A stretch of 64,000 nt of DNA from Diogma glabrata (GCA_963693315.1 OY856186.1:233157541-233221540), one strand, 5' to 3'; counted from the stretch's first letter, positions 44,030 to 57,174 are shown. Notes: generated by a model not told the origin, from the sequence alone. Numbers and translations are program-made.

Positions 44030-45249
44030 TTTAAAATAATTTAAGTTTATGAAATTTTTATGTAACTTAAATGTGAATTATTGTTTTTCAAACAAATTTT
44101 AATTTGAAATATTTTTTTATTACATACTTATATCTTCGGAAAACAAAAACATTTAATTATAAATTATTTTGTTTGAATTTTATTAAACCATTGCTAAAAT
44201 TTTATTGTTTAAATAAAGAATTTTCTTTTTTTAATTACAGAACTTATTTTCCTAAATATGACATAGTTCTTAAGAACGGTATGCATGAAATATTATTTTA
44301 TTACTGATGTTTAAAAAATGTAAATTTTTTTAATAATTAATTTAAGAAACAATTTTCTCTAAACTGCTTTTGAATTAAATAATTTACAACTGTTTGTCCC
44401 TACATTTCCATAGTCAATTCCTCTCAGTTTTTCTCTTAAATTTACATTAAAAGTTATGTGAATTTCAATTGATTTTTACTTCAAGTATGTCAAATTAAAT
44501 TGATTTTAATGTAAATGTACAAACTTTGTCTCGTATAATTTGGTTATTCTCGAAATATTACAAATATTTTCATTTAAACTAATACAGTACTTAAATAGTA
44601 AATTTAAGGTTTCAAAAATTGAATATTACATGATTATGTAAATTTTATATGGAATGCAATTTTACGTGAAAAGTGTCGGCAAATTTGCCCACTTGAAATT
44701 TCATGTAATTTTCAACGAAAATTTTTTGCTGTGAACGGTTACATAAGTGCTGTTTATTAATAAGGTCAGAAGAGCCCTGCAATATTGGATTGTCTTAAAA
44801 AATCAGTATAATATTGACAATGTGTCGAATAAAGATGAATATGAACAATATACAAACCGCTATACTATTTAATATCTCCTCAAGATGTGTTAAAAATTAT
44901 TTTACCGATTGTGTGCAGCTCTTAGCAAAAGTTTTAAAATGTTGCATATATTGGCAGACTCGAGAAGAAAACCTAAAAAATTTGTTGTTACTTCAATTTA
45001 AATCTTTTATACTTATATTTTTTAAATTATTTATCCAAAACAAATAAAAACCAAAATTTTAATATTTTAGTTACTTTTCGTTTGAATTTTGATCTGATGT
45101 TAGAGTTTTTAAATTTTGCTGAGAGGGTGCGCTGTTATCACTTTACCAGTCGTCAATAGAGCATTAGCACAAAAACCATTTTATACAGCTGTCAAAATTA
45201 ATAAACAAACTAAACGCCATTATTAGTTTTATTTAAAGTATTGCTTAAG
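44030..45249. other. noncoding
   Basis: AT-rich sequence. The ORFs at 44104-44307 and 44814-45047 have no recognisable domain. Confidence 0.45.
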
Positions 45250-45382
45250 CAGGCTACAGACCTTCAATCAATTCGAAAACGAAAATAAACGAAATAAAAT
45301 TTAGTGTAAAAATCCCCTAAATTTTATTTCGTTTATTTTCGTTTTCAATTGATTGACAAATTGATTGAAGGTCTGTAGCCTG
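45250..45382. mobile_element. palindromic MITE
   Basis: Begins CAGGCTACAGACCTTCAATC and ends with its complement GATTGAAGGTCTGTAGCCTG. The inner arms AAAACGAAAATAAACGAAAT and ATTTCGTTTATTTTCGTTTT also pair, leaving about 20 bases of loop. The whole 133 bp folds into one hairpin. No certain TSD was found. Confidence 0.82.
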
Positions 45383-45424
45383 TTTTATGGACCTTTTTCC
45401 CGAAAAAAACTAGGCAGTCGGGTT

Positions 45425-45624
45425 NNNNNNNNNNNNNNNNNNNNNNNNNNNNNNNNNNNNNNNNNNNNNNNNNNNNNNNNNNNNNNNNNNNNNNNNNNNN
45501 NNNNNNNNNNNNNNNNNNNNNNNNNNNNNNNNNNNNNNNNNNNNNNNNNNNNNNNNNNNNNNNNNNNNNNNNNNNNNNNNNNNNNNNNNNNNNNNNNNNN
45601 NNNNNNNNNNNNNNNNNNNNNNNN
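45425..45624. other. assembly gap (200 N)
   Basis: A run of exactly 200 N, probably a scaffold gap of arbitrary size. It truncates the BEL/Pao gag fragment on its right side. Confidence 0.99.
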
Positions 45625-46009
45625 AATTCTGAAAACTCACCAGAAAAATTTGGAATGTTACAGTGAGGCAATCGTGGTTCATTGTTGTCTAATCCTTCAC
45701 GTTTGGTTAAACCTGACATTTCGTTCAAAAAGGCGCGTTGATTTGAAAGAAGGTCTTGTAAAGAACAATCATTCGGATTGGTTTCTGTATGTGCATACTC
45801 AAGATCCAATTCCATTAGTTCTGCCTTTAAACTAAAATATTTGTTTTCTATTTCATCTTGGATTTTTGAACTCTCCGCATTGGCTTGGATGATTGTTTCT
45901 AGGGAACTTTTATATTTTCATGAGTTTTTTTTGTTTTCACGTCCTTGATGAATGATTCAATCACATTTATATGTTTTAAGATTCGATTTAAAGCTCGTAT
46001 TTGTGCCAT
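45625..46009 (-). pseudogene. gag: BEL/Pao-type Gag N-terminal fragment
   Basis: An ATG at 46009 opens a frame with a helical, Lys/Glu-rich N-terminus (LNRILKHINVIESFIKDV). After one frame change near 45900 it continues with ELMELDLEYAHTE... to LPHCNIPNFSGEFSE. The LP...P.F.G.F..W-type motif starts the capsid region of BEL/Pao Gag proteins. The remainder is lost in the N gap, and no matching pol lies left of the gap. Its 5' leader and LTR should lie right of 46010 but were not recognised. Confidence 0.65.
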
Positions 46010-48414
<2,405 letters not shown>

Positions 48415-48644
48415 TGTATTATTTTATATTTTTTTGTATTTTAATATTATATTAAAACACTATACCTTTGGTTTTTTATTTCTTTATTATTAATAACAAC
48501 TTAGTTGCATTACAGCTTACGACACAACACTATATATATATATAACATGCATCGGAAAACTCCAATTCCACTGAACTCTAATTTCAATATCTTATTTATA
48601 TATATTTAAGGCCATCGATTATATCGAAGATGTAGAATACTACA
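48415..48644 (-). repeat. element 2 3' LTR
   Basis: TGTATTATTTTATA...GAATACTACA on the plus strand (minus: TGTAGTATTC...AATACA). It differs from the other LTR mainly in a TA-rich patch near 48535 (TATATATA against TATTATTAA) and at one base near 48600. Confidence 0.96.
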
Positions 48645-48656
48645 TCCTTCCTCTTT
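48645..48656 (-). promoter_or_regulatory. element 2 polypurine tract
   Basis: Minus-strand AAAGAGGAAGGA directly before the 3' LTR, the plus-strand DNA primer site. Confidence 0.85.
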
Positions 48657-48692
48657 AAATTGTAGTTTGTAATTCTAGTAACAATAATTTAA

Positions 48693-50384
48693 TTATTCAA
48701 CATAATCGTTTAAATATAATGGACGATTTACAATTCGCCCCGATCTTGTTCTTAATAAATTATCATCATTTATATTAGGATTAGATTCATAATTGGACAA
48801 ATTTAAATTATATGTATTGGTCTTCAACAGAATTATTAATAATATTAAAATTTGGATTACAATATTGATCTTGTTCTCGATTGACATTAGTATTTTGAAT
48901 ATTATTTAAATTATCTGGTAACAAATATGGAAAATAGACTGATGAAGGGTTTTGTTTACAATTAAAATTAACTTTAGTTTTATTTAAAAATTTCCTATTT
49001 CGTCTAATTAATTTTCCATCCTCATCCGAAACTAAATATGATCGTTCATTAAACCTTTTATTAATTTTTCCAGGTTTCCATATTTTTCCTTTTCTTATCA
49101 TAACATTTTCCCCTTCCTTTAATTTTATTAAAGATCTCGAGTTTCTATCAAAATAATATTTTTGTATCTTCCTATTATTAACAATTTGATTTCTTTTTTC
49201 AATAGGATTTATAACATTTTGTTTTAACAATGGCAATGAAGTTGGAACTTTTGTTTTTAATATGCTAGCCATTAACAATTGTGCCGGTGAGTATCCTAAA
49301 GCAGGCAAAGGGGTATTACGATATTCTAACAACCCCGATTGAAACCCGTCTTTCGCTCCTTCTTCGTATTGTTTTTTAATTATTCGTTTAGCAATTGATA
49401 CGGCCTTTTCTGCTAATCCGTTAGACTGCGGATATCTTGGACTTGAATTTTTTAAATTAAAATTCCATTTAGAGGCAAATATTTTAGCTTCATTTGAACG
49501 TTATCTGTGAGCAATGTATCTGGTACCCCTAGTCTACAAAAAATATTTTTAAGAGCCCAGATAATGCTATAAGCACTTTTGTCTAAAATTTTCTCAATCT
49601 CAATCCAATTTGAAAAAGAGTCTATTATCACCAAAAATATTTCTGAGCCTATTTCAAAAATGTCTGCAGAAAAATATTGCCATGGTCTTTCGGCAACTTC
49701 ATGACTGAGTAATGGCTCTTTTTGATTACTACACCGGTATTTTTGGCATATATCACATTTTTCTATATAATTTTCAATTTCTTTGCCCATGTGAGGCCAG
49801 TAAAATATTTGACGAGCTCTTTGCTTACATTTTTCAGTACCCAAATGAGCTTCATGAATTAATTTTATCATATTAAATCGGAGACTTTCCGGCACAATTA
49901 ACTTATGGTTTAAAAACAAAAATCCCCCTTCTACAAATATTTCATGTTTAAATTTAAAGAATATTTTTAATTTATTATCTATCCTATTTTTTAATGGCCA
50001 ACCTTCAATAACATATTTTTTTAATAATTGAAGAACTGGATCATTCGTTATTGCATTAAGAAAATTTGCCTTGCTTTTCTCTTCCATTGGTACAAAGTTG
50101 GTTAAGTTGTGAATATTGTAAGACATTTCTGGATCAATTGGGGAAGATTCAGATAAATACGCTCTCGATAAAGTATCTGCCACTAAAAGATCCTTACCAG
50201 GTATGTAAACAACTTTAATGTTGTATTTTAATAACTTGAGTAGCATTCTTTGTAACCTAGCTGATACCTTATTTATATCTTTCTCTTCTATTATGGAAAC
50301 AAGTGGTTTATGGTCCGTATGGATTTCACCCTTACGGCCGTATATTAATTCATTAAATTTCAATGTACTAAAAACTATGGCCAA
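48693..50384 (-). pseudogene. element 2 RNase H C-terminal part and integrase
   Basis: The 50384-49452 frame has the RNase H end (GEIHTDHKPLV, ADTLSRAYL), then the integrase zinc finger (HLGTEKCKQRARQIFYWPHM and CDICQKYR). The first catalytic Asp is in FSADIFEIG, followed by LLTDN with the second Asp. The frame changes just after this Asp near 49465. The other frame then gives a PRYPQSNGLAEKAV-like segment with the catalytic Glu. The C-terminal part (YRNTPLPALGYSPAQLLMAS, RKGKIWKPGKI) follows in the 49332-48808 frame. All DDE residues are present but spread over two frames. Confidence 0.88.
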
Positions 50385-50459
50385 TAGCTCTTTTTCAATT
50401 TGAGCATAGTTCTTTTCAGAGCTGTTTAAACTCCTAGACGCATAGGCAATTACTGAATT

Positions 50460-51195
50460 GTCTTGAAAAAGAGCGCAACCTAATCCATCTTTCGATGCAT
50501 CAGTTTGAATAAAGAAATTTTTTTTTTGGATCGAAAATTCCGAATATAGGCCGCTTGGAAATAATTGATTTTATTTTATTAAATTCAGTTTCGTGTCGAT
50601 AATTCCATTCCCAGTCTTTCTTTTCGTTTGTCAACTCTCTTAAATTAGCTGATATTAGTGAAAGATTCGGAAAATACTTACAAAGATATTTAGTCATACC
50701 CAGAAATCTGAGAACATCGTTTCTATTAGCCGGTCGTGGCATGTCAACTATTGCTTTTATATGTTTTTCGTCCGGCTTAATTCCATTTGCTGAAACAATT
50801 TGTCCCATAAACGCAACTTCGTCTTTTTTATACTGAATTTTTCCTTTATTAAATTTAACATTGAATTGTTTTGCTCTTTCCATTACTTTTTGAAAGGCAA
50901 TATCATGCTCCAATTCAGTTTCTCCAGCTATAATCAAATCATCAAAATATATTTCAACATTTTCGATATCACCAAATATTTTAAAGTTTTTCTTTTGAAA
51001 AATTTCGGGAGCAGATGATATTCCAAATGGTAAGACATTAAATTTATAACGACCAAAAGGCGTGATAAAGCTACATAATTTCGAACTTTCATCATCAATC
51101 TGGATTTGCCAAAATCCATTTTTCATGTCAAGTACCGAAAAGATCTTCTTTCCCGAAAGCCTTGACACTATCTCATCGGAAATTTTCTCTCTCAA
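50460..51195 (-). pseudogene. element 2 reverse transcriptase
   Basis: Motifs KIFSVLDMKNGFWQIQID, LPFGISSAPEIFQK and the catalytic YFDDLII (YFDD rather than the commoner YLDD) are followed by FMGQIVSANGIKPDEKHI and LRFLGMTKYL. Near 50518-50527 the frame is lost inside a run of ten T (A on the coding strand). The next frame immediately gives an IQTDASKDGLGCALFQD RNase H start. That single-base change is a strong candidate for a sequencing indel. Confidence 0.92.
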
Positions 51196-51887
51196 TATAT
51201 TTATTTAATTGTCTTGGGTCTAAACAAAGGCGTAGTTCGCCATTCGGTTTCTCAACAATTATTAACTGATTTACCCAGTCAGTAGGATAATCTACTTTTG
51301 AAATGATTTTTTCCTTTTCAAGGAAATCTAAAGTATTTTTTAATTTGGTTCGTAAAGAAATTGGGACTCTTTTCCTATAATATGCCGAAGGAATTGCATT
51401 GTCTTTTAACTTAATTTTATAAGTGTATCCTTTTATCAAACCACAACCCTCAAAGACATCAAACAATTTTAATACATCTTCTATGTTTTCGGGTAAGTAT
51501 TTTATTTCATGTATTCTTTTTATTAAATTTAATTCTATACAAGATTTTAAACCTAACAGAGGTTGCAAATTTTCTTTAACAACAACAAAATCAAGCTCCT
51601 TTGTAATTTCATTTTTCACGGAGCAATTTAATTTAACAATTCCTATAGGAATGATAACAAATTTCAATTGATCTAAGAATATTCAAAGTAATTACATTTA
51701 TTTGAGCGCCCGTATCAAGTTTAAATTTAATAATTTGTTTACCTATTTTTAAATCTTCAAACCAATTGGAATCCAGTTGAATATCATTTTGGCCACAGTC
51801 CAGTTGTCCAACAACATATGGTTGATCTCCCTGTTGCGATGGGTTTTCAGCAATTTCTTGATGTCCGTTAACACTGATTTCACTCAT
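51173..51887 (-). pseudogene. element 2 protease and N-terminal RT
   Basis: The 51887-51633 frame has the retropepsin motif FKLDTGAQINVI. A frame change near 51655 leads to KFVIIPIGIVKLNCSVK and QPLLGLKSCIELNLIKRI, the rest of the protease. Then come AYYRKRVPISLRTKLK and VDYPTDWVNQLIIVEKPNGE, the N-terminal RT motifs. Another shift near 51185 links to the RT frame. The protease frame starts just downstream of gag and is -1 to it. Confidence 0.88.
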
Positions 51888-51892
51888 TTGAT

Positions 51893-52773
51893 TTAAACCT
51901 TACTTCTGTTTTGATATGGGCGTCTATATGTTCCTCTGCTTCTATTCCCCTCAATTGCATTCTGATTCCATCCACCTCTAGGTACTGAACTTCCGCTAGG
52001 CGTATATCTATTTTGAGATGATTTGTTACTTAATGCTAATGTACACATTTGACCAAAATGGCCAATCTGCCCACAGTTTGCACATATTTTGTTATATGCG
52101 AAACATTTACCAAGTTGATGGAAATATCCACATTTTGTACATTTTCTGTTACTCAAATTATGAAAATAATTCACTACATCATTCAATAAATTCACTACAT
52201 CAATATTTTGCGGCTTTTTTATAAGTTCCAACTGTTTTTTACTGATTTCGTGAGTTTTACATATATCTATCATTTTCTGCATCGAAACATCATTTTCTCT
52301 TAATAATACATTTTGTAAATCAATATTATTAACCCCTGCAATTAACCGATCTTTAATCATCCTGTCACTATATTGCGTTTTACACTCTTTCTTCGAACAA
52401 ATAAATTCACAAAATTCAGCTTGCGTTTTCAGTTCAACGAGAAAATCTTCAATGTTTTGGTCACTTTTCTGAGCTAGTTTATGGAATTTAAATGTTTCTA
52501 TTGCCAAATTCTTTCTCGGTATACAATGCTCCTCAAACAATTTCACGATTTCATCAAATTTTGCATCATCTATTTTTTTATTAAATGAATTGAAAATATC
52601 TAATCCTTGGTCACCCATTAAATTAAGCATTACAGCTATTTTGATTTTATCCTCATCATTATGATGTCCAGACGCGAGAAAATAAATTTTTAATTTCTGT
52701 AGCCATTTTGGCCAATTACAGACGCATTCGAAAAATCCATCATGTTGGGTTTTTGTATCTTGAAATCCGCCAT
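51893..52773 (-). CDS. gag: element 2 Gag
   Basis: The longest frame starts at an internal ATG (52630). Resemblance extends upstream (CNWPKWLQKLKIYFLASG), and a better start, MADFKIQ, lies at 52773 in another frame, so one frameshift near 52735 is likely. Capsid-like sequence (FKFHKLAQKSDQNIEDFLVE, RMIKDRLIAGV) is followed by two zinc knuckles, CTKCGYFHQLGKC and CANCGQIGHFGQMC, then a basic RG-rich tail. It forms the particle shell and binds RNA. Confidence 0.88.
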
Positions 52774-52832
52774 TTTATGCCTTTAACTTTCTTTTTTCTT
52801 ATGTTTTCGTAAGTAAACAATTTTTAATAACA

Positions 52833-52849
52833 CCCCACTTCTAACACCA
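52833..52849 (-). promoter_or_regulatory. element 2 primer binding site
   Basis: Minus-strand TGGTGTTAGAAGTGGGG directly after the 5' LTR. It has the TGG start expected of a sequence pairing with a tRNA 3' CCA end and resembles the PBS of Mag-type elements. The tRNA is not assigned. Confidence 0.75.
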
Positions 52850-53080
52850 TGTATTATTTTATATTTTTTTGTATTTTAATATTATATTAAAACACTATAC
52901 CTTTGGTTTTTTATTTCTTTATTATTAATAACAACTTAGTTGCATTACAGCTTACGACACAACACTATATTATTAATATAACATGCATCGGAAAACTCCA
53001 ATTCCACTGAACTCTAATTTCAATATCTTATTTATGTATATTTAAGGCCATCGATTATATCGAAGATGTAGAATACTACA
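52850..53080 (-). repeat. element 2 5' LTR
   Basis: 231 bp matching 48415-48644, followed by the TSD AGATG. The promoter and polyadenylation signals are expected within it. A minus-strand TATA-like stretch is present but not assigned. Confidence 0.96.
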
Positions 53081-53085
53081 AGATG

Positions 53086-53307
53086 ACTCAAAATTTTGTA
53101 TTGAAGTTTTCTTTCTAATGACAGGTAACGTTTTAGAATTTTTTAAAATGATGGGGTCAAAATGAGGGGTTAATCCCGACATTTTTCAAGATCGTACGTG
53201 GAAGCTAGTTACTAACACGTAATAAAAATTTGTCGAAATAGATTGTTAATTTTAAAATGATTGTAGGAGTACGATATTTAAAAATTTATATGATTTAAAA
53301 AACAAAT
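53086..53307. other. flank of element 2, no gene
   Basis: AT-rich sequence continuing the locus interrupted by element 2. Confidence 0.4.
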
Positions 53308-53884
53308 AAAAATGGCGGCTTCCAAATGGCTTCAACTCATCAAATTTGCATTTTTGCTACCGAAAAAGTTTATTTTTACCATTCTACGACATGAAAACTA
53401 TCTTTTAGGTTTCTAAATAGTTGTAACAACAATTTTTAAAAGAATTTCAATAATTATTCAAAATGACCGGCGCAAAATATCATCATTTTTACAATTTCGC
53501 GGGTTTATGTCCAAAAATAAACTTTTTGTAAAAATAAAACGAATTTCGTAAAAAACAAAACAAACACGTATGTATTTTTATCTCTAAAAGTTATAATTGA
53601 GTTATTTTTTACTCTTTCAAGGTTTCTTTTTGTTTTTTGTCTAAAGTTGATTTTTTTTTCTAAAAAGTTTAGTTTTGCTAATATAAATGTGATTTTGATA
53701 AAAAGAACTGTATTTTGCCTCGGCCATTTGAACAAATGTTGAAACTCTTTGATAAATTGATGTTACAACTATTTAAAAACCTAAAAGATAGTTTTCAAGC
53801 CGTAGAATGGTAAAAAATAAGCTTCTTTTGTTAGTAAAAATGCAAATTTGATGAGTTGGCGCCATTTGAAACCGCCATTTTTAT
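53308..53884. repeat. inverted repeat pair (foldback), arms about 120 bp
   Basis: Left arm 53308-53425 (AAAATGGCGGCTTCCAAATGG, CATCAAATTTGCATTTTTGCT, AACTATCTTTTAGGTTTCTA) is complementary to right arm 53760-53884 (ACCTAAAAGATAGTTTTCAA, AAAATGCAAATTTGATGAG, CATTTGAAACCGCCATTTTT). The spacer of about 335 bp is AT-rich and noncoding. Confidence 0.8.
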
Positions 53885-54880
53885 TTAATTAATTTTAATT
53901 TAAATTTTATTTCGTTCGAACCATTATAGTTCTTTATTTGTTTATCTTGCATTTGTTTAACTTTAATATTAAGATTATCATTGTTAAAAAGGTTAGTTTT
54001 TAATTTTTTTATCGGATTAATTATATCAAATCTACTTTTAAGTTGTCTATTAAACATTATCATTGGCTGGTGACATACCTGTAGTGCTGTGAATGGAATT
54101 TCGATAGTCTAATAAAAAGACTCAAGATATTGATCCAAATTAATTGCTGATTTTTGAGAGTGTAGTGCTCTCTTCAAAGCCAGTCTACAAATTTTAACAC
54201 CATTTTCGGCCTGTCCATTAGTTGCAGGATGACCAACAGGGCTAGTTTTGTGAACTATATTATTTTTTTTTTTAAATTCTTTAAACTCGGCTGAAACAAA
54301 GGAAGTTCCATTGTCCGTTACAACAATATCAGGTGACCCAAACCTTGAAAAAAGTTGTCTAAGCGTTTTTACAGTATTACTGCTTGTTATGTTATCGCCC
54401 ATATTGATGCATTCTCGCCATTTACTTGCATCACTTACTACTAAAAATTTTTTATTAAATATTGGTCCCATAAAATCAAGATGCAACCTTTGCCATGGAG
54501 CGGATGGCCATTCCCAACAAATTAAGGGTGCTTTATTTGGATTATTTCGATTTGCTAAACAGTTATCACAAGATTTCACCATAGTCTCAATCTCTTTATC
54601 CATTGAAGGTCACCAATAATAGCTACGGACTACACTTTTTGTCTTTACAATACCTATATGAGTTTTATGGAGATCTTTCAAAACTGCATTTCGTAAGGAT
54701 GTTGGAACAACCAATCTGTATCCCCAAAAAATACAACTGGATTCTAGGGACAATTCATCTTTTTTCGATAAATAGTGATGAAGTTCTTCATCATTGCTAA
54801 TATTGTTCCATCCATTACTAATACATTCGCTTACTTTAATACACACTTGATCTTTCAGAACTTCCGATTTAATTTATTCG
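53885..54880 (-). pseudogene. isolated Ty3/gypsy integrase fragment (element 3)
   Basis: Read from 54880, RLVVPTSLRNAVLKDLHKTH holds the first His of the zinc finger. Then YYW, and after one frame change CDNCLANR. The core has WQRLHLDFMGP (first Asp), VVTDNGTSFVS (second Asp) and HPATNGQAENGV (Glu), all in the 54603-54109 frame. A further shift gives a STTGMSP-like segment and an MFNRQLKSRFDII C-terminal motif. This is the K02A2.6/Mag type. No RT, gag or LTR accompanies it, and the errantivirus leader begins right after it. Confidence 0.85.
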
Positions 54881-54931
54881 GATGTAACTTGTGACTCTAG
54901 TTCATTAATATAATTAATAAAAACATCTGTA

Positions 54932-55182
54932 TGTTGGAAACCAACTTATCAACCCCTCTATCATATTCACTTAAACATTAAATTAAGAAAACAAATATAG
55001 GAAACGATTAGCGACTTCCTCAAGTTCAACACTTCTTATAAATAATAAATATTAAAGAAAACAAATATAGGAAACGATTAGCGACTTCCTCAAGTTCAAC
55101 ACTTCTTGAAAATAATATTTATTTTTATATTACAAAAACTTGTGATTATGTTATAGTACACCCGCTACGGCACAACATAATC
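54932..55182 (+). repeat. putative 5' LTR of errantivirus-like element 4
   Basis: It ends directly before a PBS, so it should be the 5' LTR, but its left border is a guess and no matching 3' LTR was found in the window. It contains a 70-bp tandem duplication, 54985-55037 and 55055-55107, with identical cores GAAAACAAATATAGGAAACG and TTCCTCAAGTTCAACACTTC. Confidence 0.5.
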
Positions 55183-55200
55183 TGGCGCAGTTGATAGTCC
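55183..55200 (+). promoter_or_regulatory. element 4 primer binding site
   Basis: TGGCGCAGTTGATAGTCC. The TGGCGCAGT start matches the primer-binding type of 17.6/297/ZAM-like errantiviruses, which are taken to use tRNA-Ser. Confidence 0.8.
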
Positions 55201-55606
55201 TACGGAATTAGGACTATTAAATAAAAAATAAAATTTAAAAATTTTTAAAACTATAAACAATAAAAACAGTAAAATTATTGAAAGAACAATAACAGTGAAT
55301 CACATAAATCAATAAAATTCTAATAACTAAATAGTATGTTAAGAAGCCCTACAGCTGAAAGAAAAAGAACAACATCTTCAACATCAACAGCAGCAACAAC
55401 CACAACATCATCAACATCAACAACAGCAGCAACTACAACAACATCATCAACACCAACATCAGCAGCCTCAACTCCAGCCAAATTTGTCTCAACTATAAGG
55501 ACCAGGAAAACAACTAAAGAGTGAGTCCGCTTTAGATAACAATAATTTTAAGTTAGAACAATCAATTCCAATAAATAAAATAGATAATAAGTCAATAGCA
55601 ATACAA
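55201..55606 (+). other. element 4 leader with CAACA-rich low-complexity ORF
   Basis: Untranslated leader with a 62-codon frame (55336-55524) made of Ser/Thr/Ala runs from ACA/TCA repeats. It could be an upstream ORF. Coding value is doubtful. Confidence 0.5.
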
Positions 55607-56788
55607 ATGGATAGCGAAGGGTATTTTTTAATTCATAGATATTTAGAAACAATACCGATTTTAGGGTACAAAGATCGGAACGAAGTTGGAAGTTTTTTAA
55701 ACGCTTGCGAATGCGCTTCCAAAACTTTGAAAGCAGATTTAAGATCTGAATTTTTTTCGCGGGTTACGTCACGTATAAAAGGGGATTCATACGGATTCCC
55801 TCGGGATATTAAGTTTAAATCGTTTGGGGAGTTGAAAGAGGTGGTAGAAAGAATTTTTCTTCCTTCTAAGACAACTTCAGAAGCTTTAGAACAAATTAAT
55901 ACATGTGTTCAAATGCCTACCGAATCTATTTTTGAATTCTCTCAAAGACTCCAGAGGTTGCCAGAAGAAGCAGTGTCCGTATATAGATCAGCATATCCGG
56001 ACAAGGACACAACGGTTCCTGAACTGGATATAAAAAAATACACGATTCGCTCCTTTAAATATGGGTTAAGAGACCCAGAGGTACAAAGTGGCTTAAGGAT
56101 GGTCACTAACCAAAGTATTTCTGAATTAACCGACACAGCGATAAGTTTGCAAGATTTCGAAAGAAATAAACGTACAAACCGACATTTTCCGATGGACAGT
56201 ACTTTAAACGACATACTAAAGTTAGATTCATTAAACCTACCCCTAAGTGAGGTTTTAAAAGCTTTAGCCCTAAACAAAAATACAGTTTCAAGCTCCAGAT
56301 TACATCAGGAAGAGAAAAAACCGGAAAATAGGCTAATGGAAGAGATGGTGAAGCAGCTGCAACAACTTAACTCGTTACTAAAATCGTATTGCTCGTATTG
56401 CAGAAGAATGGGACATTCATTACAAGAATGTCGAAGTAAACAACGGGATGTATACTGTTCACATTGTAGGAGATCTGGTCACTCAACGCAAGATTGCAGA
56501 CAGCGTAGCCGTGCCAACATGCAGATGAATGCCTTTAGAAGAAACAATAATCAATACATTAGATCAGGTTATGAGAGCCAGAACCGTGATAACCAGGTGA
56601 ACTACAGAACGAGGAAAAATTTTATTCCAACGCACCAAGAGGCACCCACCGAGCAAAATACAAGGAACAGAAATATAAGGTTAGTAGAAAATTTTTCAGA
56701 TGAAGTGGAGGCAACACCCACGCATTCGGGAAACTGTCAAGGCAACACTTGCAACCCACAAGTGGGAGCCAACTCCGAGACTGCCTAG
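55607..56788 (+). CDS. gag: element 4 Gag
   Basis: An intact 393-codon frame starting MDSEGYFLIHRYLE. The capsid-like part spans about 10-200, with FGELKEVVERIFLPS and TESIFEFSQRLQRLPEEA typical of errantivirus/gypsy Gag. A Gln/Leu-rich helix at about 245-265 precedes two zinc knuckles, CSYCRRMGHSLQEC and CSHCRRSGHSTQDC (about 263-298). Paired CCHC fingers are unusual, since several well-known errantivirus Gags lack them. It overlaps the protease frame by 40 bases at -1, as expected for frameshift expression of Pol. Confidence 0.9.
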   Translation: MDSEGYFLIHRYLETIPILGYKDRNEVGSFLNACECASKTLKADLRSEFFSRVTSRIKGDSYGFPRDIKFKSFGELKEVVERIFLPSKTTSEALEQINTCVQMPTESIFEFSQRLQRLPEEAVSVYRSAYPDKDTTVPELDIKKYTIRSFKYGLRDPEVQSGLRMVTNQSISELTDTAISLQDFERNKRTNRHFPMDSTLNDILKLDSLNLPLSEVLKALALNKNTVSSSRLHQEEKKPENRLMEEMVKQLQQLNSLLKSYCSYCRRMGHSLQECRSKQRDVYCSHCRRSGHSTQDCRQRSRANMQMNAFRRNNNQYIRSGYESQNRDNQVNYRTRKNFIPTHQEAPTEQNTRNRNIRLVENFSDEVEATPTHSGNCQGNTCNPQVGANSETA

Positions 56789-57174
56789 GGTACGATACAA
56801 TTAAAACTTTAACCATCCCTAACCCAACTCTCGCAACTAAACCCACCACACCACAAAAAACACAAATTATTCCTCCAATAGTTGACGTAGCTCTAAACAT
56901 ATCTAGCTCTTCAGTTTCAAAAATGTTGATTGACACAGGTGCGGAAGTATCACTAATTAAAGCAAATAATCTGAAACATGACATAGAAATAAATAAAAAC
57001 GAAAAAATTAGGTTCAAAGGAATCAACAATTCAGTTAAAGAAACTATGGGTAGTATTTGCGCAACTATTGAGGGAAATCCAAATCTAAAACATAATTTTC
57101 AGGTCGTATCAGACGAGATAAACCTCAAAACAGATGGTATCTTAGGTCTTTTTAGGAAATCGTGCAGAAATTAA
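56749..57174 (+). pseudogene. pol: element 4 protease
   Basis: The frame is -1 to gag and holds the retropepsin motif MLIDTGAEVSLIKANN near residue 60. The frame ends at 57174. The natural continuation, beginning LGNRAEINFIDG, lies in the next frame from about 57155, so one small indel near a T run at 57150-57155 breaks Pol. Confidence 0.88.

Larger units (their letters stand above)
48415..53080 (-). mobile_element. complete Mag-like Ty3/gypsy retrotransposon (element 2)
   Basis: 4.67 kb bounded by two 230-231-bp LTRs that are about 97-98% alike, with the 5-bp duplication AGATG outside (48410-48414 and 53081-53085). On the minus strand the order is LTR, PBS, gag with two zinc knuckles, protease, RT, RNase H, integrase, polypurine tract, LTR. 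There is no env. The short LTRs, compact size and paired zinc knuckles fit the Mag group. Several frame breaks in pol contrast with the well-preserved LTRs. Confidence 0.96.

Noticed and set aside
42903..44737. Possible terminal inverted repeats CACAGTAAAAAA ... TTTTTTGCTGTG around the third THAP exon
   Set aside because: The match is short and A-rich, the flanks show no target duplication, and the left copy coincides with a plausible splice donor.
45365..45835. Open frames running through the N gap
   Set aside because: They are artefacts of unknown bases. Only the part right of 45625 is real sequence.
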